From NCBI GenBank assembly GCA_001783335.1, contig MFLU01000003.1, positions 1 through 38,384 of the forward strand: a stretch of DNA of 38,384 bases. Reading direction: 5' to 3'. A program made the translations under genes and the position numbers. This document shows positions 29,732-36,690 of this stretch, one piece after another; position 1 is the stretch's first letter, and each line of letters begins with the position of its first letter. Source of the stretch: Candidatus Kaiserbacteria bacterium RIFCSPLOWO2_01_FULL_50_24 (lineage in GTDB: Bacteria; Patescibacteriota; Minisyncoccia; Phycocordibacterales; UBA2100). A model generated the notes under the pieces. The model was not told the DNA's origin and made no database searches. It saw nothing but the letters and a program-made list of their open reading frames with translations.

Positions 29732-31102
29732 ATGTCCAACTCTCCATGGGAGCGCGCGCAGAAGTTAGTACAGAATGCAGCAGCGCTTGCGGAAACGTCA
29801 CCGCATCTTCTAGCGGCGCTGCTTGTGTCCGACCGTACCGTAGAAGTATCCATCCCCGTAGAAATGGATGACGGGAGCCAGCGCGTATTTCACGGGTACC
29901 GTGTACAGCACAACAATATACTCGGAGCATACAAAGGTGGCATTCGGTATCACGAGAGCGTAGATATGGAGGAGGTAAAAGCACTCGCGTTTCTCATGAC
30001 GATGAAGTGCGCAGTCATTAATATACCGTTTGGCGGCGGCAAGGGCGGCGTGCGCGTAGACCCAAAGAAACTTTCGGCGCGTGAGCTTGAAGAGCTTACG
30101 CGCGAGTTTACTCGGAAGCTTTCGCTCGTCATCGGCCCAACGTTGGATGTGCCGGCTCCCGACGTGAATACCAATCCGGAGATAATGCGGTGGATTGCAG
30201 ACGAATATAAAAAAACGGTCAGTAGCCAGAAGCCGATAATCGGTAGTGCAGAACAACATCCAGAAGCCGTTGTAACGGGGAAGCCACTAGACGCGGGCGG
30301 AAGTGAAGGGCGAACAGAGGCGACAGGACTCGGGGGTTCGTATGCGCTCCAAGCGTTTTTCAAAGAACACGGAGAAGACATCCGCGATAAAACCGTTGCA
30401 GTGCAGGGATTCGGGAATGTGGGGCGGTGGGCCGCAGAGTCGTTGCAAAAAATGGGCGCGAAGATCGCGGCGGTTTCCGACTCTCGCGGCGGCATCTATA
30501 TTCCAGACGGTATTCCGGATATTGCGGCGGTGTATAAGTGCAAGAAGGCTAGCGGACTCGTCGCGGGATGTTATTGCATTGGGAGCGTGTGCGACCAAGC
30601 GTCGAGCGAGGAAGTACTGAGGCCAGCAGGCCGAATGTGCGACATCAAAAATCGCGAAAAAATGCGCGGCCATAACATTACGCCGGAAGAAATTCTTACA
30701 CTGCCGGTTGATATATTGGTTCCGGCGGCGCTTGAAGATTCTTTGACAGCTGGAAACGCGGAAAAAGTGCAGGCGAAATATATTTTAGAACTTGCCAACA
30801 GTCCGACGACGGAAGAAGCGGATGCGATTTTTGAAAAAAGGGGTGTCACGATCATTCCCGACATTCTCGCAAACGCCGGTGGCGTCCTGGTCAGTTATTT
30901 TGAATGGTATCAAAATATGCATGGTGAGCGCTGGAGCAAATCGGACGTGTTTGAAAAATTACACGCTTCCGTGGAGACGGCAGTGACGGAAGTCTTTCGT
31001 ACGGCAAAGGACAAGAGGATTTCTTCCCGCACGGCGGCGTATGTGGTGGCATTGCGGCGATTAAGCAGCTCAGCAAACCCAGCACCTTTCCGACATCGCT
31101 GA
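29732..31102 (+). CDS. gdh: Glutamate dehydrogenase
   Basis: Reversible NAD(P)-dependent deamination of glutamate to 2-oxoglutarate and ammonia. The 456-residue protein has YKGGIRYHESVDMEEVKALAFLMTMK (substrate Lys, in parts), PFGGGKGGVRVDPK (catalytic Lys), VPAPDVNT, VTGKPLDAGGSEGRTEATG, the Rossmann motif VQGFGNVG and ILVPAALED. Two stretches look inserted relative to the family: TVSSQKPIIGSAEQH (near residue 165) and about 30 residues around 283-310 (CYCIGSVCDQASSEEVLRPA region). The latter is encoded partly by an exact 38-nt repeat also found at 18220. The frame stays open. It may use glutamate made by the P5C dehydrogenase at 337. Confidence 0.93.
   Translation: MSNSPWERAQKLVQNAAALAETSPHLLAALLVSDRTVEVSIPVEMDDGSQRVFHGYRVQHNNILGAYKGGIRYHESVDMEEVKALAFLMTMKCAVINIPFGGGKGGVRVDPKKLSARELEELTREFTRKLSLVIGPTLDVPAPDVNTNPEIMRWIADEYKKTVSSQKPIIGSAEQHPEAVVTGKPLDAGGSEGRTEATGLGGSYALQAFFKEHGEDIRDKTVAVQGFGNVGRWAAESLQKMGAKIAAVSDSRGGIYIPDGIPDIAAVYKCKKASGLVAGCYCIGSVCDQASSEEVLRPAGRMCDIKNREKMRGHNITPEEILTLPVDILVPAALEDSLTAGNAEKVQAKYILELANSPTTEEADAIFEKRGVTIIPDILANAGGVLVSYFEWYQNMHGERWSKSDVFEKLHASVETAVTEVFRTAKDKRISSRTAAYVVALRRLSSSANPAPFRHR
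30598..30635. repeat. 38-nt dispersed repeat inside gdh
   Basis: An exact copy of 18220-18257, in frame and encoding ASSEEVLRPAGR (about residues 290-301), between the Rossmann motif and the ILVPAALE segment. Confidence 0.92.
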
Positions 31103-31156
31103 TCATGTCATCCAGCACCAACGTTCGTAATTCACCGGACATGACAGGTGCTGGAT
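31103..31156 (+). terminator. Pseudoknot-like 3' structure of gdh
   Basis: TCATGTC (31103-31109) pairs with GACATGA (31138-31144), and ATCCAGCACC (31110-31119) pairs with GGTGCTGGAT (31147-31156). The order a-b-a'-b' is that of an H-type pseudoknot. AAAATTTTTTG follows, so it may terminate transcription. Confidence 0.55.
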
Positions 31157-31177
31157 AAAATTTTTTGAAAAAAAGGC

Positions 31178-31201
31178 GGCATCCCGATTTTTCGGGATGC
31201 C
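31178..31201 (-). terminator. Terminator of the hypothetical gene at 31215
   Basis: GGCATCCCGA-TTTT-TCGGGATGCC, a perfect 10-bp stem. On the minus strand GCCTTTTTTTC follows. Confidence 0.8.
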
Positions 31202-31214
31202 ACCACAATGCAAA

Positions 31215-31748
31215 TCAAACCTCAATCCCAAGCCGCTCGGCATCTTTCAGAAGAGAGCGTTTCTCCGCCCCCTCTCTGGCCACTTCTTCCGTGGCCCTTA
31301 TTTTCTTGGCTTTTGCGGCATCTTGGGCTGCAAAAATCTCGTCTTTGCGCGCAAGCACGCTCCCGAGGTCATTTTGCCAGGCAAGATTACTCACAAAACG
31401 CGAAACTTCGCACTCGTCGCTCGAAAAGTCGGCAACCTGCCAATAGACCGAGAGCACACACTTGCTTTGCGTGTCTTCACCCATGTCTCCACTCGGGTGA
31501 TGCCAAATGGTGAGTGTATTGCCACCCATTGCGGACTGCCCGAAACTCCCCAGAAAACTGAATGTATCGAATGGACGGAGTTCTTTGTCAATTGATGTAT
31601 GGAAGTTACCACGTAACTCGCGCTCGAGGACTTCGCCGTGCTCTGTCAAAAGCGCTAACACCGCAGGGACGAATCTATCCAGTGCTGCCTTTCGTTCGGC
31701 AATGCGCCGATCGAGCTCTTCATCATTCAATAGTTTAATGGATTGCAT
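31215..31748 (-). CDS. Hypothetical protein
   Basis: A 177-residue soluble protein I do not recognise. It has helical, charged ends (NDEELDRRIAERKAALDRF and AKAKKIRATEEVAREGAEKR) around a middle with Trp and aromatic residues (TLTIWHHPSGDMGED, CVLSVYWQVADFSSDECEVS). There is no signal peptide or membrane helix. The start at 31748 is supported by GGGAGG 6 nt upstream; the open frame begins 11 codons earlier without such a site. A clear terminator follows. No function can be assigned. Confidence 0.7.
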   Translation of the reverse strand: MQSIKLLNDEELDRRIAERKAALDRFVPAVLALLTEHGEVLERELRGNFHTSIDKELRPFDTFSFLGSFGQSAMGGNTLTIWHHPSGDMGEDTQSKCVLSVYWQVADFSSDECEVSRFVSNLAWQNDLGSVLARKDEIFAAQDAAKAKKIRATEEVAREGAEKRSLLKDAERLGIEV

Positions 31749-31847
31749 CGTCTTCCTCCCTCTTTCACTGCCCATGAGCATACGTCATCTTGGTTCACTA
31801 CGCAAGAACTCTGTACAACATGACAAAAAAGTGCTTAAATTCTTTTT

Positions 31848-33068
31848 ATGAGTTACACTCCTCCCCAAAAGATTCTCGCGAAGTATGCTGATGTTCTGGT
31901 GAATTTCGCGCTCGGTGGCGGGAAGGGGATTAAGAGGGGCGATGTGGTGCGCGTAACGGCGCACGAGTCGGCGAAGCCGCTTTTTCACGAAATCTGCAAC
32001 GCCGTGGTGGATGCGGGCGGACATGTGCTCTCACATTATCTGCCGGACGAAACACGACATAAAAGTACCAGTCGCCATTTTTTTGAATGCGCGCGCGACC
32101 ACCAGCTTGACTACTTTCCAAAATTGCACATGCGCGGTCTTACGCACGAAATTGACCACACCGTCTCCATAATTTCAGAAAACGATCCATACGTTTTGCG
32201 CGGTATTGACCCTAAGAAAATTATGCGCCGCGGCGTTGCCATGAAGCGTTTCCGCGACTGGCTTGATGATAAGGAGCGCAAGGGGAAATTCACGTGGACT
32301 TTGGCGCTCTACGGCACGCGCCCGATGGCGAAGGAAGCAGGACTCACAGAGCGTGAATTTTGGAACCAGATAATCAAAGCGTGTTTCTTAGACGAAAAAT
32401 ACCCGATCGCAAAATGGAAAGATACATACAAGCGGCTGGAGGTGTATAGAAAAAAGTTGAACAAACTTATGCCACACACTGAGCGTATTCATGTTAAAGG
32501 CGCTGATGTTGATTTGTGGATTACGCCTGGAGAGAAGCGTCAATGGCTTGGCGGGAGTGGTCGGAATATTCCGAGTTTTGAATTGTTCACGAGTCCCGAC
32601 TGGCGTGGTACCTCTGGCTGGATACGCTTTAATCAACCGCTCTATCGCTATGGCGATAAAATAACCGGCATCCAATTGTGGTTTGTGAACGGACGCGTCG
32701 TGAAGTCCAAGGCAAAGACGAACGAGAAGTTATTGAAGCACATGATTGCAACGAAGGGCGCGGACAAGGTGGGGGAGTATTCGCTTACCGATAAGCGTTT
32801 CTCGCACATCACGAAATTCATGGCGGATACGCTTTTTGATGAGAATATGGGCGGGCCGGAAGGAAACACACATCTTGCGCTCGGAGCTTCCTATAAAGAA
32901 GCATATGCGGGCGACATTTCCAAACTTCCTAAAAAGCAATTTGCGGCACTCGGCTTCAACGACTCCTCGGTGCACACGGACATCATTTCCACAACGCGCC
33001 GCACCGTTACGGCGCATCTGAAGGGTGGGAAGCCAAAAATTATTTATGAAAACGGGAAGTTCGTCTGA
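31848..33068 (+). CDS. M29-family metallo-aminopeptidase
   Basis: A metal-dependent aminopeptidase of the AmpS/AmpT/PepS type, 406 residues, as usual for the family. The metal-binding C-terminal half shows NIPSFELFTSPDWRGTSGWI (Glu ligand), GPEGNTHLALGASYKEAY (His ligand, Tyr) and NDSSVHTDI (His and Asp ligands). The N-terminal half contributes the dimer and access channel. It probably trims peptides in the cytoplasm, releasing amino acids that could feed the dehydrogenases encoded upstream. There is no signal peptide and no obvious Shine-Dalgarno. Confidence 0.92.
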   Translation: MSYTPPQKILAKYADVLVNFALGGGKGIKRGDVVRVTAHESAKPLFHEICNAVVDAGGHVLSHYLPDETRHKSTSRHFFECARDHQLDYFPKLHMRGLTHEIDHTVSIISENDPYVLRGIDPKKIMRRGVAMKRFRDWLDDKERKGKFTWTLALYGTRPMAKEAGLTEREFWNQIIKACFLDEKYPIAKWKDTYKRLEVYRKKLNKLMPHTERIHVKGADVDLWITPGEKRQWLGGSGRNIPSFELFTSPDWRGTSGWIRFNQPLYRYGDKITGIQLWFVNGRVVKSKAKTNEKLLKHMIATKGADKVGEYSLTDKRFSHITKFMADTLFDENMGGPEGNTHLALGASYKEAYAGDISKLPKKQFAALGFNDSSVHTDIISTTRRTVTAHLKGGKPKIIYENGKFV

Positions 33069-33215
33069 CATGAAGTTAAAAAGTAAAAATGAAAAAGTAA
33101 AAAGTGCAGTTAAAAAGTAAAAACCATTCAACATAGATGAACATTGAGTTCACTTTTGAGTTTTTCATTGTCGTTTTTCATTTTTAGATTTAAGATTTTA
33201 ATTAAGTAACGAGCG
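33069..33215. repeat. Intergenic A/T word-repeat unit
   Basis: The left side repeats AGTTAAAAAGTAAAAA-like words three times. The right side has complements such as TTTTTCATTGTCG and TTTTTCATTTTTAG. The whole forms a long imperfect inverted repeat, of the same style as the units at 11776 and 36500 but with different words. Confidence 0.65.
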
Positions 33216-33241
33216 AAGGCTTTCAAACATACTCTAGGAAT

Positions 33242-33877
33242 ATGGTTAAAACTATTTATTTAATGCGTCACGGCGAGAGTGAAGATAATGTTGTTGACGA
33301 TAATGCTCTAAAGGGATCCTCCGCGCTTCTGACGGAGCGCGGCCGAGAGCAGGCGCGATTCGTTGCGCGTCGGTGCGCCGAGCTCGATATTGATGTTGTT
33401 ATAGGAAGTACGTATCCCCGCGCGAAGGAAACCGCAGACATAATCAACGAGCGCATAAAGAAACCCATTGAATATACTGACATATTCGTTGAGCGGATGA
33501 ATCCATCTGAATGGTATGGCAAAAAGAAAGAAGGAGCCAAGCGCCTCCATGCGCTTGATAGCAGCTTGCATATCTCAGGATTCCAGCATTCAGACGAAGA
33601 AACTGCTGAAGAGTTACTGGCGCGTACGGAAAAGGCGCTCAAATATCTTGAAGACCGACCAGAAAGCAACATTCTCCTCGTATCACACGCGATGTTTTTG
33701 CGCGCATTCATGGCGCGGATACTTTTCCGCGAAGATGTGACAATACGTGAAATCGCGCAATGCGTGCGCGTTATGAAATTAGCAAATACAGGCCTCTCAA
33801 TACTCCAGCATAATCAAGACGACCCATATGGCCCGTGGCGTCTCGTGTGCTGGAATGACCACGCGCATCTCGGATAG
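33242..33877 (+). CDS. Histidine phosphatase family protein (phosphoglycerate mutase-like)
   Basis: A 211-residue member of the RHG superfamily. The catalytic motif YLMRHGESEDN is at residues 6-16, followed by LTERGREQARFVARR, VVIGSTYPRAKETADII (the second catalytic region with Arg) and LLVSHAMFLRAFMARI with the second catalytic His. The substrate may be a phosphoglycerate or another small phosphate ester; the sequence does not decide between a mutase and a phosphatase. TACTCT ends 6 nt before the ATG. The stop codon lies at the left tip of a long hairpin. Confidence 0.9.
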   Translation: MVKTIYLMRHGESEDNVVDDNALKGSSALLTERGREQARFVARRCAELDIDVVIGSTYPRAKETADIINERIKKPIEYTDIFVERMNPSEWYGKKKEGAKRLHALDSSLHISGFQHSDEETAEELLARTEKALKYLEDRPESNILLVSHAMFLRAFMARILFREDVTIREIAQCVRVMKLANTGLSILQHNQDDPYGPWRLVCWNDHAHLG

Positions 33878-34034
33878 AGCATGTTCTGAAACTGTTTTCC
33901 CGGAGCGAGGAGGTGTGCCTCTTCGGGGTCTCTCGCAGACTGACGAGTCGAGAGTGAGCGCTGGGCTAGCAAGCCCAGACAGCGACCCCGAAGAGGCACG
34001 CCTCACGAAGCGAAGGGTTTTCAGACATGCTCTA
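33875..34034. repeat. 160-bp imperfect inverted repeat between convergent genes
   Basis: The outer arms TAGAGCATGTTCTGAAA / TTTTCAGACATGCTCTA pair with one bulge. Middle arms GTGCCTCTTCGGGGTC / GACCCCGAAGAGGCAC pair exactly, and an inner GCTGGGCT-type stem closes it. The stop codons of both flanking genes lie within the outer arms. Confidence 0.8.
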
Positions 34035-34842
34035 GAGCTTGTGTCACGGTCGCTGTCTCCTCTTGTTCGCCGTCATGTTCTTCATGCGGCATGAGCGTTA
34101 TAACGCCGAACATGAGCACTGCGCCAAGAAGCGCGGCCACAATGTGAACAAAAAGATATCCGTGCGCGCGTATGGACACGAATGCATTTGGAAGAAGGTC
34201 GCGGACGACAAGCGAAAGGAATCCGCCGGCGGCGAGACCCGCGAGAATCGCGAGGAGTCCATCAAACGATGCAAGTACAAGCGCGAGCACGACGCCCACA
34301 AGAATGGTGGACGATGCGATGAAATTGAGCGTGAGCGTTTTTTTTGTTGTGTAGCCGGCCTCTTTTAATACGAAGAACTCCGATATTTCTTGCACAAGCT
34401 CGTGGAGAAGTATGCCGACGGTGGCGGCAAGACCGATGGTCCAGTCAATAAAAAACGCGGGGACGATAATAAATCCGTCTGTTATGTTGTGTATCGCATC
34501 CGAGAAAAGCACGCGACGGCCATCTATTTCAGAATGCGCGTGGTCGGCGGGCATCTCATGGTGGTGATGCTCTTGGTGCGGCAGTGCGTGGTGGATTATT
34601 TCAAGAATAATCGCGCCGGCGATAATAGAGCCCGCCACAATCGCGACTGACTCGCTTTCATGCACTGATTCTATCACAAGGTGATAGGCAAGGATGGTTA
34701 AAACGCCCGCAGAGAATGTGGCGAGGTAGGTGAGGTTGCGGTTCATCCATGCACCAAAAACGTGTACGGTACATATGACACCCGAAAGCGAGATGAGCAT
34801 GACACTAAGGGCGGCAAGTATGGAGAGAATGATTGGTGACAT
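34021..34842 (-). CDS. ZIP-family metal transporter
   Basis: Imports zinc or related divalent metals across the membrane. The 273-residue protein has about eight helices, a His-rich cytoplasmic loop (HALPHQEHHHHEMPADHAHSE), and the ZIP metal-site motifs DAIHNITDGFII in helix 4 and LLHELVQEISEF in helix 5. It ends with a His/Glu tail (MPHEEHDGEQEE). It is divergent from a Fur/Zur-type regulator, with a palindromic operator at 34865-34896 placed to control both. The last four codons lie inside the 160-bp inverted repeat. Confidence 0.92.
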   Translation of the reverse strand: MSPIILSILAALSVMLISLSGVICTVHVFGAWMNRNLTYLATFSAGVLTILAYHLVIESVHESESVAIVAGSIIAGAIILEIIHHALPHQEHHHHEMPADHAHSEIDGRRVLFSDAIHNITDGFIIVPAFFIDWTIGLAATVGILLHELVQEISEFFVLKEAGYTTKKTLTLNFIASSTILVGVVLALVLASFDGLLAILAGLAAGGFLSLVVRDLLPNAFVSIRAHGYLFVHIVAALLGAVLMFGVITLMPHEEHDGEQEETATVTQALEHV

Positions 34843-34864
34843 GTAATCTACCTTACTCTACCTT

Positions 34865-34896
34865 ATTCACTAACGCAACTTGTTGCGTTAGTGAAT
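34865..34896. promoter_or_regulatory. Palindromic operator between zip and fur/zur
   Basis: ATTCACTAACGCAAC-TT-GTTGCGTTAGTGAAT is a perfect 15-bp dyad. It overlaps the -35 of the regulator's promoter and lies 23 bp from the transporter start codon, the geometry expected for a Zur box repressing both genes. Confidence 0.75.
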
Positions 34897-34908
34897 GAGT
34901 GGTACAAT
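34880..34908 (+). promoter_or_regulatory. Promoter of the fur/zur gene
   Basis: TTGTTG (34880-34885), a 17-nt spacer and TACAAT (34903-34908) end 6 nt before the ATG. The -35 lies inside the operator dyad. Confidence 0.65.
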
Positions 34909-34914
34909 AGAAAG

Positions 34915-35358
34915 ATGGATGTGTTTTATAGTGGCGCGGATAGAAAGGTTCTTCAGGCGCTTTTGCGCGATCATGGGTTTCGCTCTACCGAGGGGCGGCT
35001 CAAGCTTCTTGCGATGCTGAAGAGTGCGGATGAGCCACTCTCGTCGGCTCTCATTGTTGGACGTATGCAAAATAATTTAAACAGGGTGAATGCATATCGC
35101 GCGTTGGATGCGCTTGCGAAAGCGGGGATTCTCGCTCGTTCCGATATGCGTCGCGGAGGCACGCGCTATGAATACGTGCGCCATCACCATCACCACGTGG
35201 TTTGCGAATCGTGCGGCTATACCGAGGCAATGCACTCCTGTGATAATAAACGGCTGGAAACGATGGCACTCACGCAGTCGTACAAGTTCTCAAAAATCAA
35301 CACGCACTCAATGGAATTTTTCGGCATCTGCAAGGCGTGCGCAAAACGGCGCATATAA
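34915..35358 (+). CDS. Fur-family metal-responsive regulator (Zur-like)
   Basis: A 147-residue repressor. The N-terminal winged helix includes LLRDHGFRSTEGRLKLLAML and LNRVNAYRALDALAKAGIL. The C-terminal part has the His-rich regulatory site RHHHHHVVCESCGYTEAM and CKAC near the end, giving two CxxC pairs for structural zinc. Its place opposite a ZIP transporter with a shared dyad argues for Zur over Fur, though this is inferred. The start is at 34915, where TACAAT lies 6 nt upstream. The YibE/F-like gene follows after 7 bp. Confidence 0.9.
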   Translation: MDVFYSGADRKVLQALLRDHGFRSTEGRLKLLAMLKSADEPLSSALIVGRMQNNLNRVNAYRALDALAKAGILARSDMRRGGTRYEYVRHHHHHVVCESCGYTEAMHSCDNKRLETMALTQSYKFSKINTHSMEFFGICKACAKRRI

Positions 35359-35359
35359 T
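35354..35359 (+). promoter_or_regulatory. -10 element of the yibE/F-like gene
   Basis: An exact TATAAT contains the TAA stop codon of the fur/zur gene and ends 6 nt before the next ATG. Confidence 0.5.
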
Positions 35360-35365
35360 AGAAGT

Positions 35366-36490
35366 ATGACCATACGAGTATTGTCAGCGGGTGTTTTTGC
35401 ATTAATTCTTTTTCCGCTTTTTGGGGTTGCGCAGGAGCTTGTGCCGGATACGGTGGTGGTGTCAAAAGCGCGTGTGGTGGAGATTGTTTCGCAGAAGACG
35501 CTCGAAATAGCGGGAACGGACACCGAACAACTCCACCAAACCATACGGGCGGAGATTCTTGACGGGCCGGAAAAGGGCGCCGTCATCACGGTTGAAAATG
35601 ATTTTCTCGCGCTCGCGGAAAGCGATTTGTTTTATCTTTCGCACGTAACAAATGAAGCGAGCGGCGCCGATTACTACGCCGTTTCCGAGCGGTATCGTCT
35701 ACCCGCTCTTTTGGGTTTTCTCGCGTTGTTCATTGCGGTAACGCTCGCATTCGGAGGCAAGCAAGGGTTTCGCGGCTTGCTCGCGCTCGTTTTGAGTTTC
35801 GCGTTTATTTTCCTCTTTCTTCTGCCCGGGATTCTTGCGGGCTATTCGCCGATACTGGTTGCAATGGGTGTTGCGTCGCTCATTGTGCTCATTGGCTCTT
35901 ATGTGACGCACGGTGTGAATCGCATGACCAGTGCGGCGGTTATCGGCATGGTAGCCACCGTTTTGCTGACTGGCGCTCTTGCGTATATCGCGCTCTATCT
36001 AACACAGTTTACCGGCTTCTATACGGACGCGGCGGTATATCTCAATTTCAACACTCGCGGCGCGATTGATTTTTCCGGGCTACTCATGGGCGGGATTCTC
36101 ATTGGTATCTTGGGCGTACTATATGACGCGGCAATAGGGCAGGCAGTGGCGGTGGAAGAATTATTTGCGATTGGAAAAGGTGTGTCGCGTTTTGAAGTGT
36201 ATAAGCGCGCTCTCAGAATCGGGCGCGAACACATCGGCGCCTTGGTGAATACGCTCGCGATTGCCTACACGGGTGCCGCGCTCCCACTTTTGCTTTTAAT
36301 GTACAACGTCGGTACGAATGTATCACTTGCTTTGAATAGCGAAGTCATTGCGGTGGAGATAATCCGCATCCTCGTCGGCTCCATCGGCATTGTGCTCGCG
36401 GTGCCTCTTACCACAGCTATTTCGGTGTGGATGCTTGCTGGCGGTCGTCACAATGATTCAACTGCCGTTATGCATAAGCACGCACACTAA
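35366..36490 (+). CDS. YibE/F-like membrane protein
   Basis: A 374-residue protein with an N-terminal signal-like helix (VLSAGVFALILFPLFGVAQ), an extracytoplasmic beta-rich domain (about 25-115, including VVEIVSQKTLEI and GAVITVEND) and seven or so membrane helices in the YibE/F pattern (GFRGLLALVLSFAFIFLFLLPG, GVLYDAAIGQAVAVEEL, RIGREHIGALVNTLAIAYTGAALPLLLLM, in parts). The family is widespread but its function is not settled. The start at 35366 is marked by TATAAT; an open frame from 35090 lies in the fur/zur gene and is a shadow. The His-containing tail (MHKHAH) and neighbours hint at metals, but this is weak. Confidence 0.85.
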   Translation: MTIRVLSAGVFALILFPLFGVAQELVPDTVVVSKARVVEIVSQKTLEIAGTDTEQLHQTIRAEILDGPEKGAVITVENDFLALAESDLFYLSHVTNEASGADYYAVSERYRLPALLGFLALFIAVTLAFGGKQGFRGLLALVLSFAFIFLFLLPGILAGYSPILVAMGVASLIVLIGSYVTHGVNRMTSAAVIGMVATVLLTGALAYIALYLTQFTGFYTDAAVYLNFNTRGAIDFSGLLMGGILIGILGVLYDAAIGQAVAVEELFAIGKGVSRFEVYKRALRIGREHIGALVNTLAIAYTGAALPLLLLMYNVGTNVSLALNSEVIAVEIIRILVGSIGIVLAVPLTTAISVWMLAGGRHNDSTAVMHKHAH

Positions 36491-36499
36491 TGGTACTAT

Positions 36500-36685
36500 T
36501 ATCACATACGTTCAAAATCACAAAGCACAAATTGCACAAAACACAAATAAAGCACAAACATGCCAAAAACACAGAACACAAACGAATACGCATATAGAGA
36601 TACAGGCGGAGGTGTTTGTGTTTTGAAGGGTTTGTGCCCTGTGTTTTATTTGTGTTTTGGTTTCTGTGCTTTGTGTTTTACTGAT
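36500..36685. repeat. Intergenic A/T word-repeat unit before lysS
   Basis: The left side repeats CACAAA-type words (AAATCACAAAGCACAAATTG, AACACAAATAAAGCACAAAC). The right side has the complements (GTTTGTGTTTTG, TGTTTTATTTGTGTTTTGG, CTGTGCTTTGTGTTTTAC). Together they form a long imperfect inverted repeat of about 185 bp. Confidence 0.7.
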
Positions 36686-36690
36686 TAAGT

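Noticed and set aside
35090-35365. N-terminal extension of the YibE/F-like protein
   Set aside because: It overlaps the fur/zur gene in another frame. The true start is marked by a TATAAT 6 nt before ATG 35366, followed by a signal-like helix.
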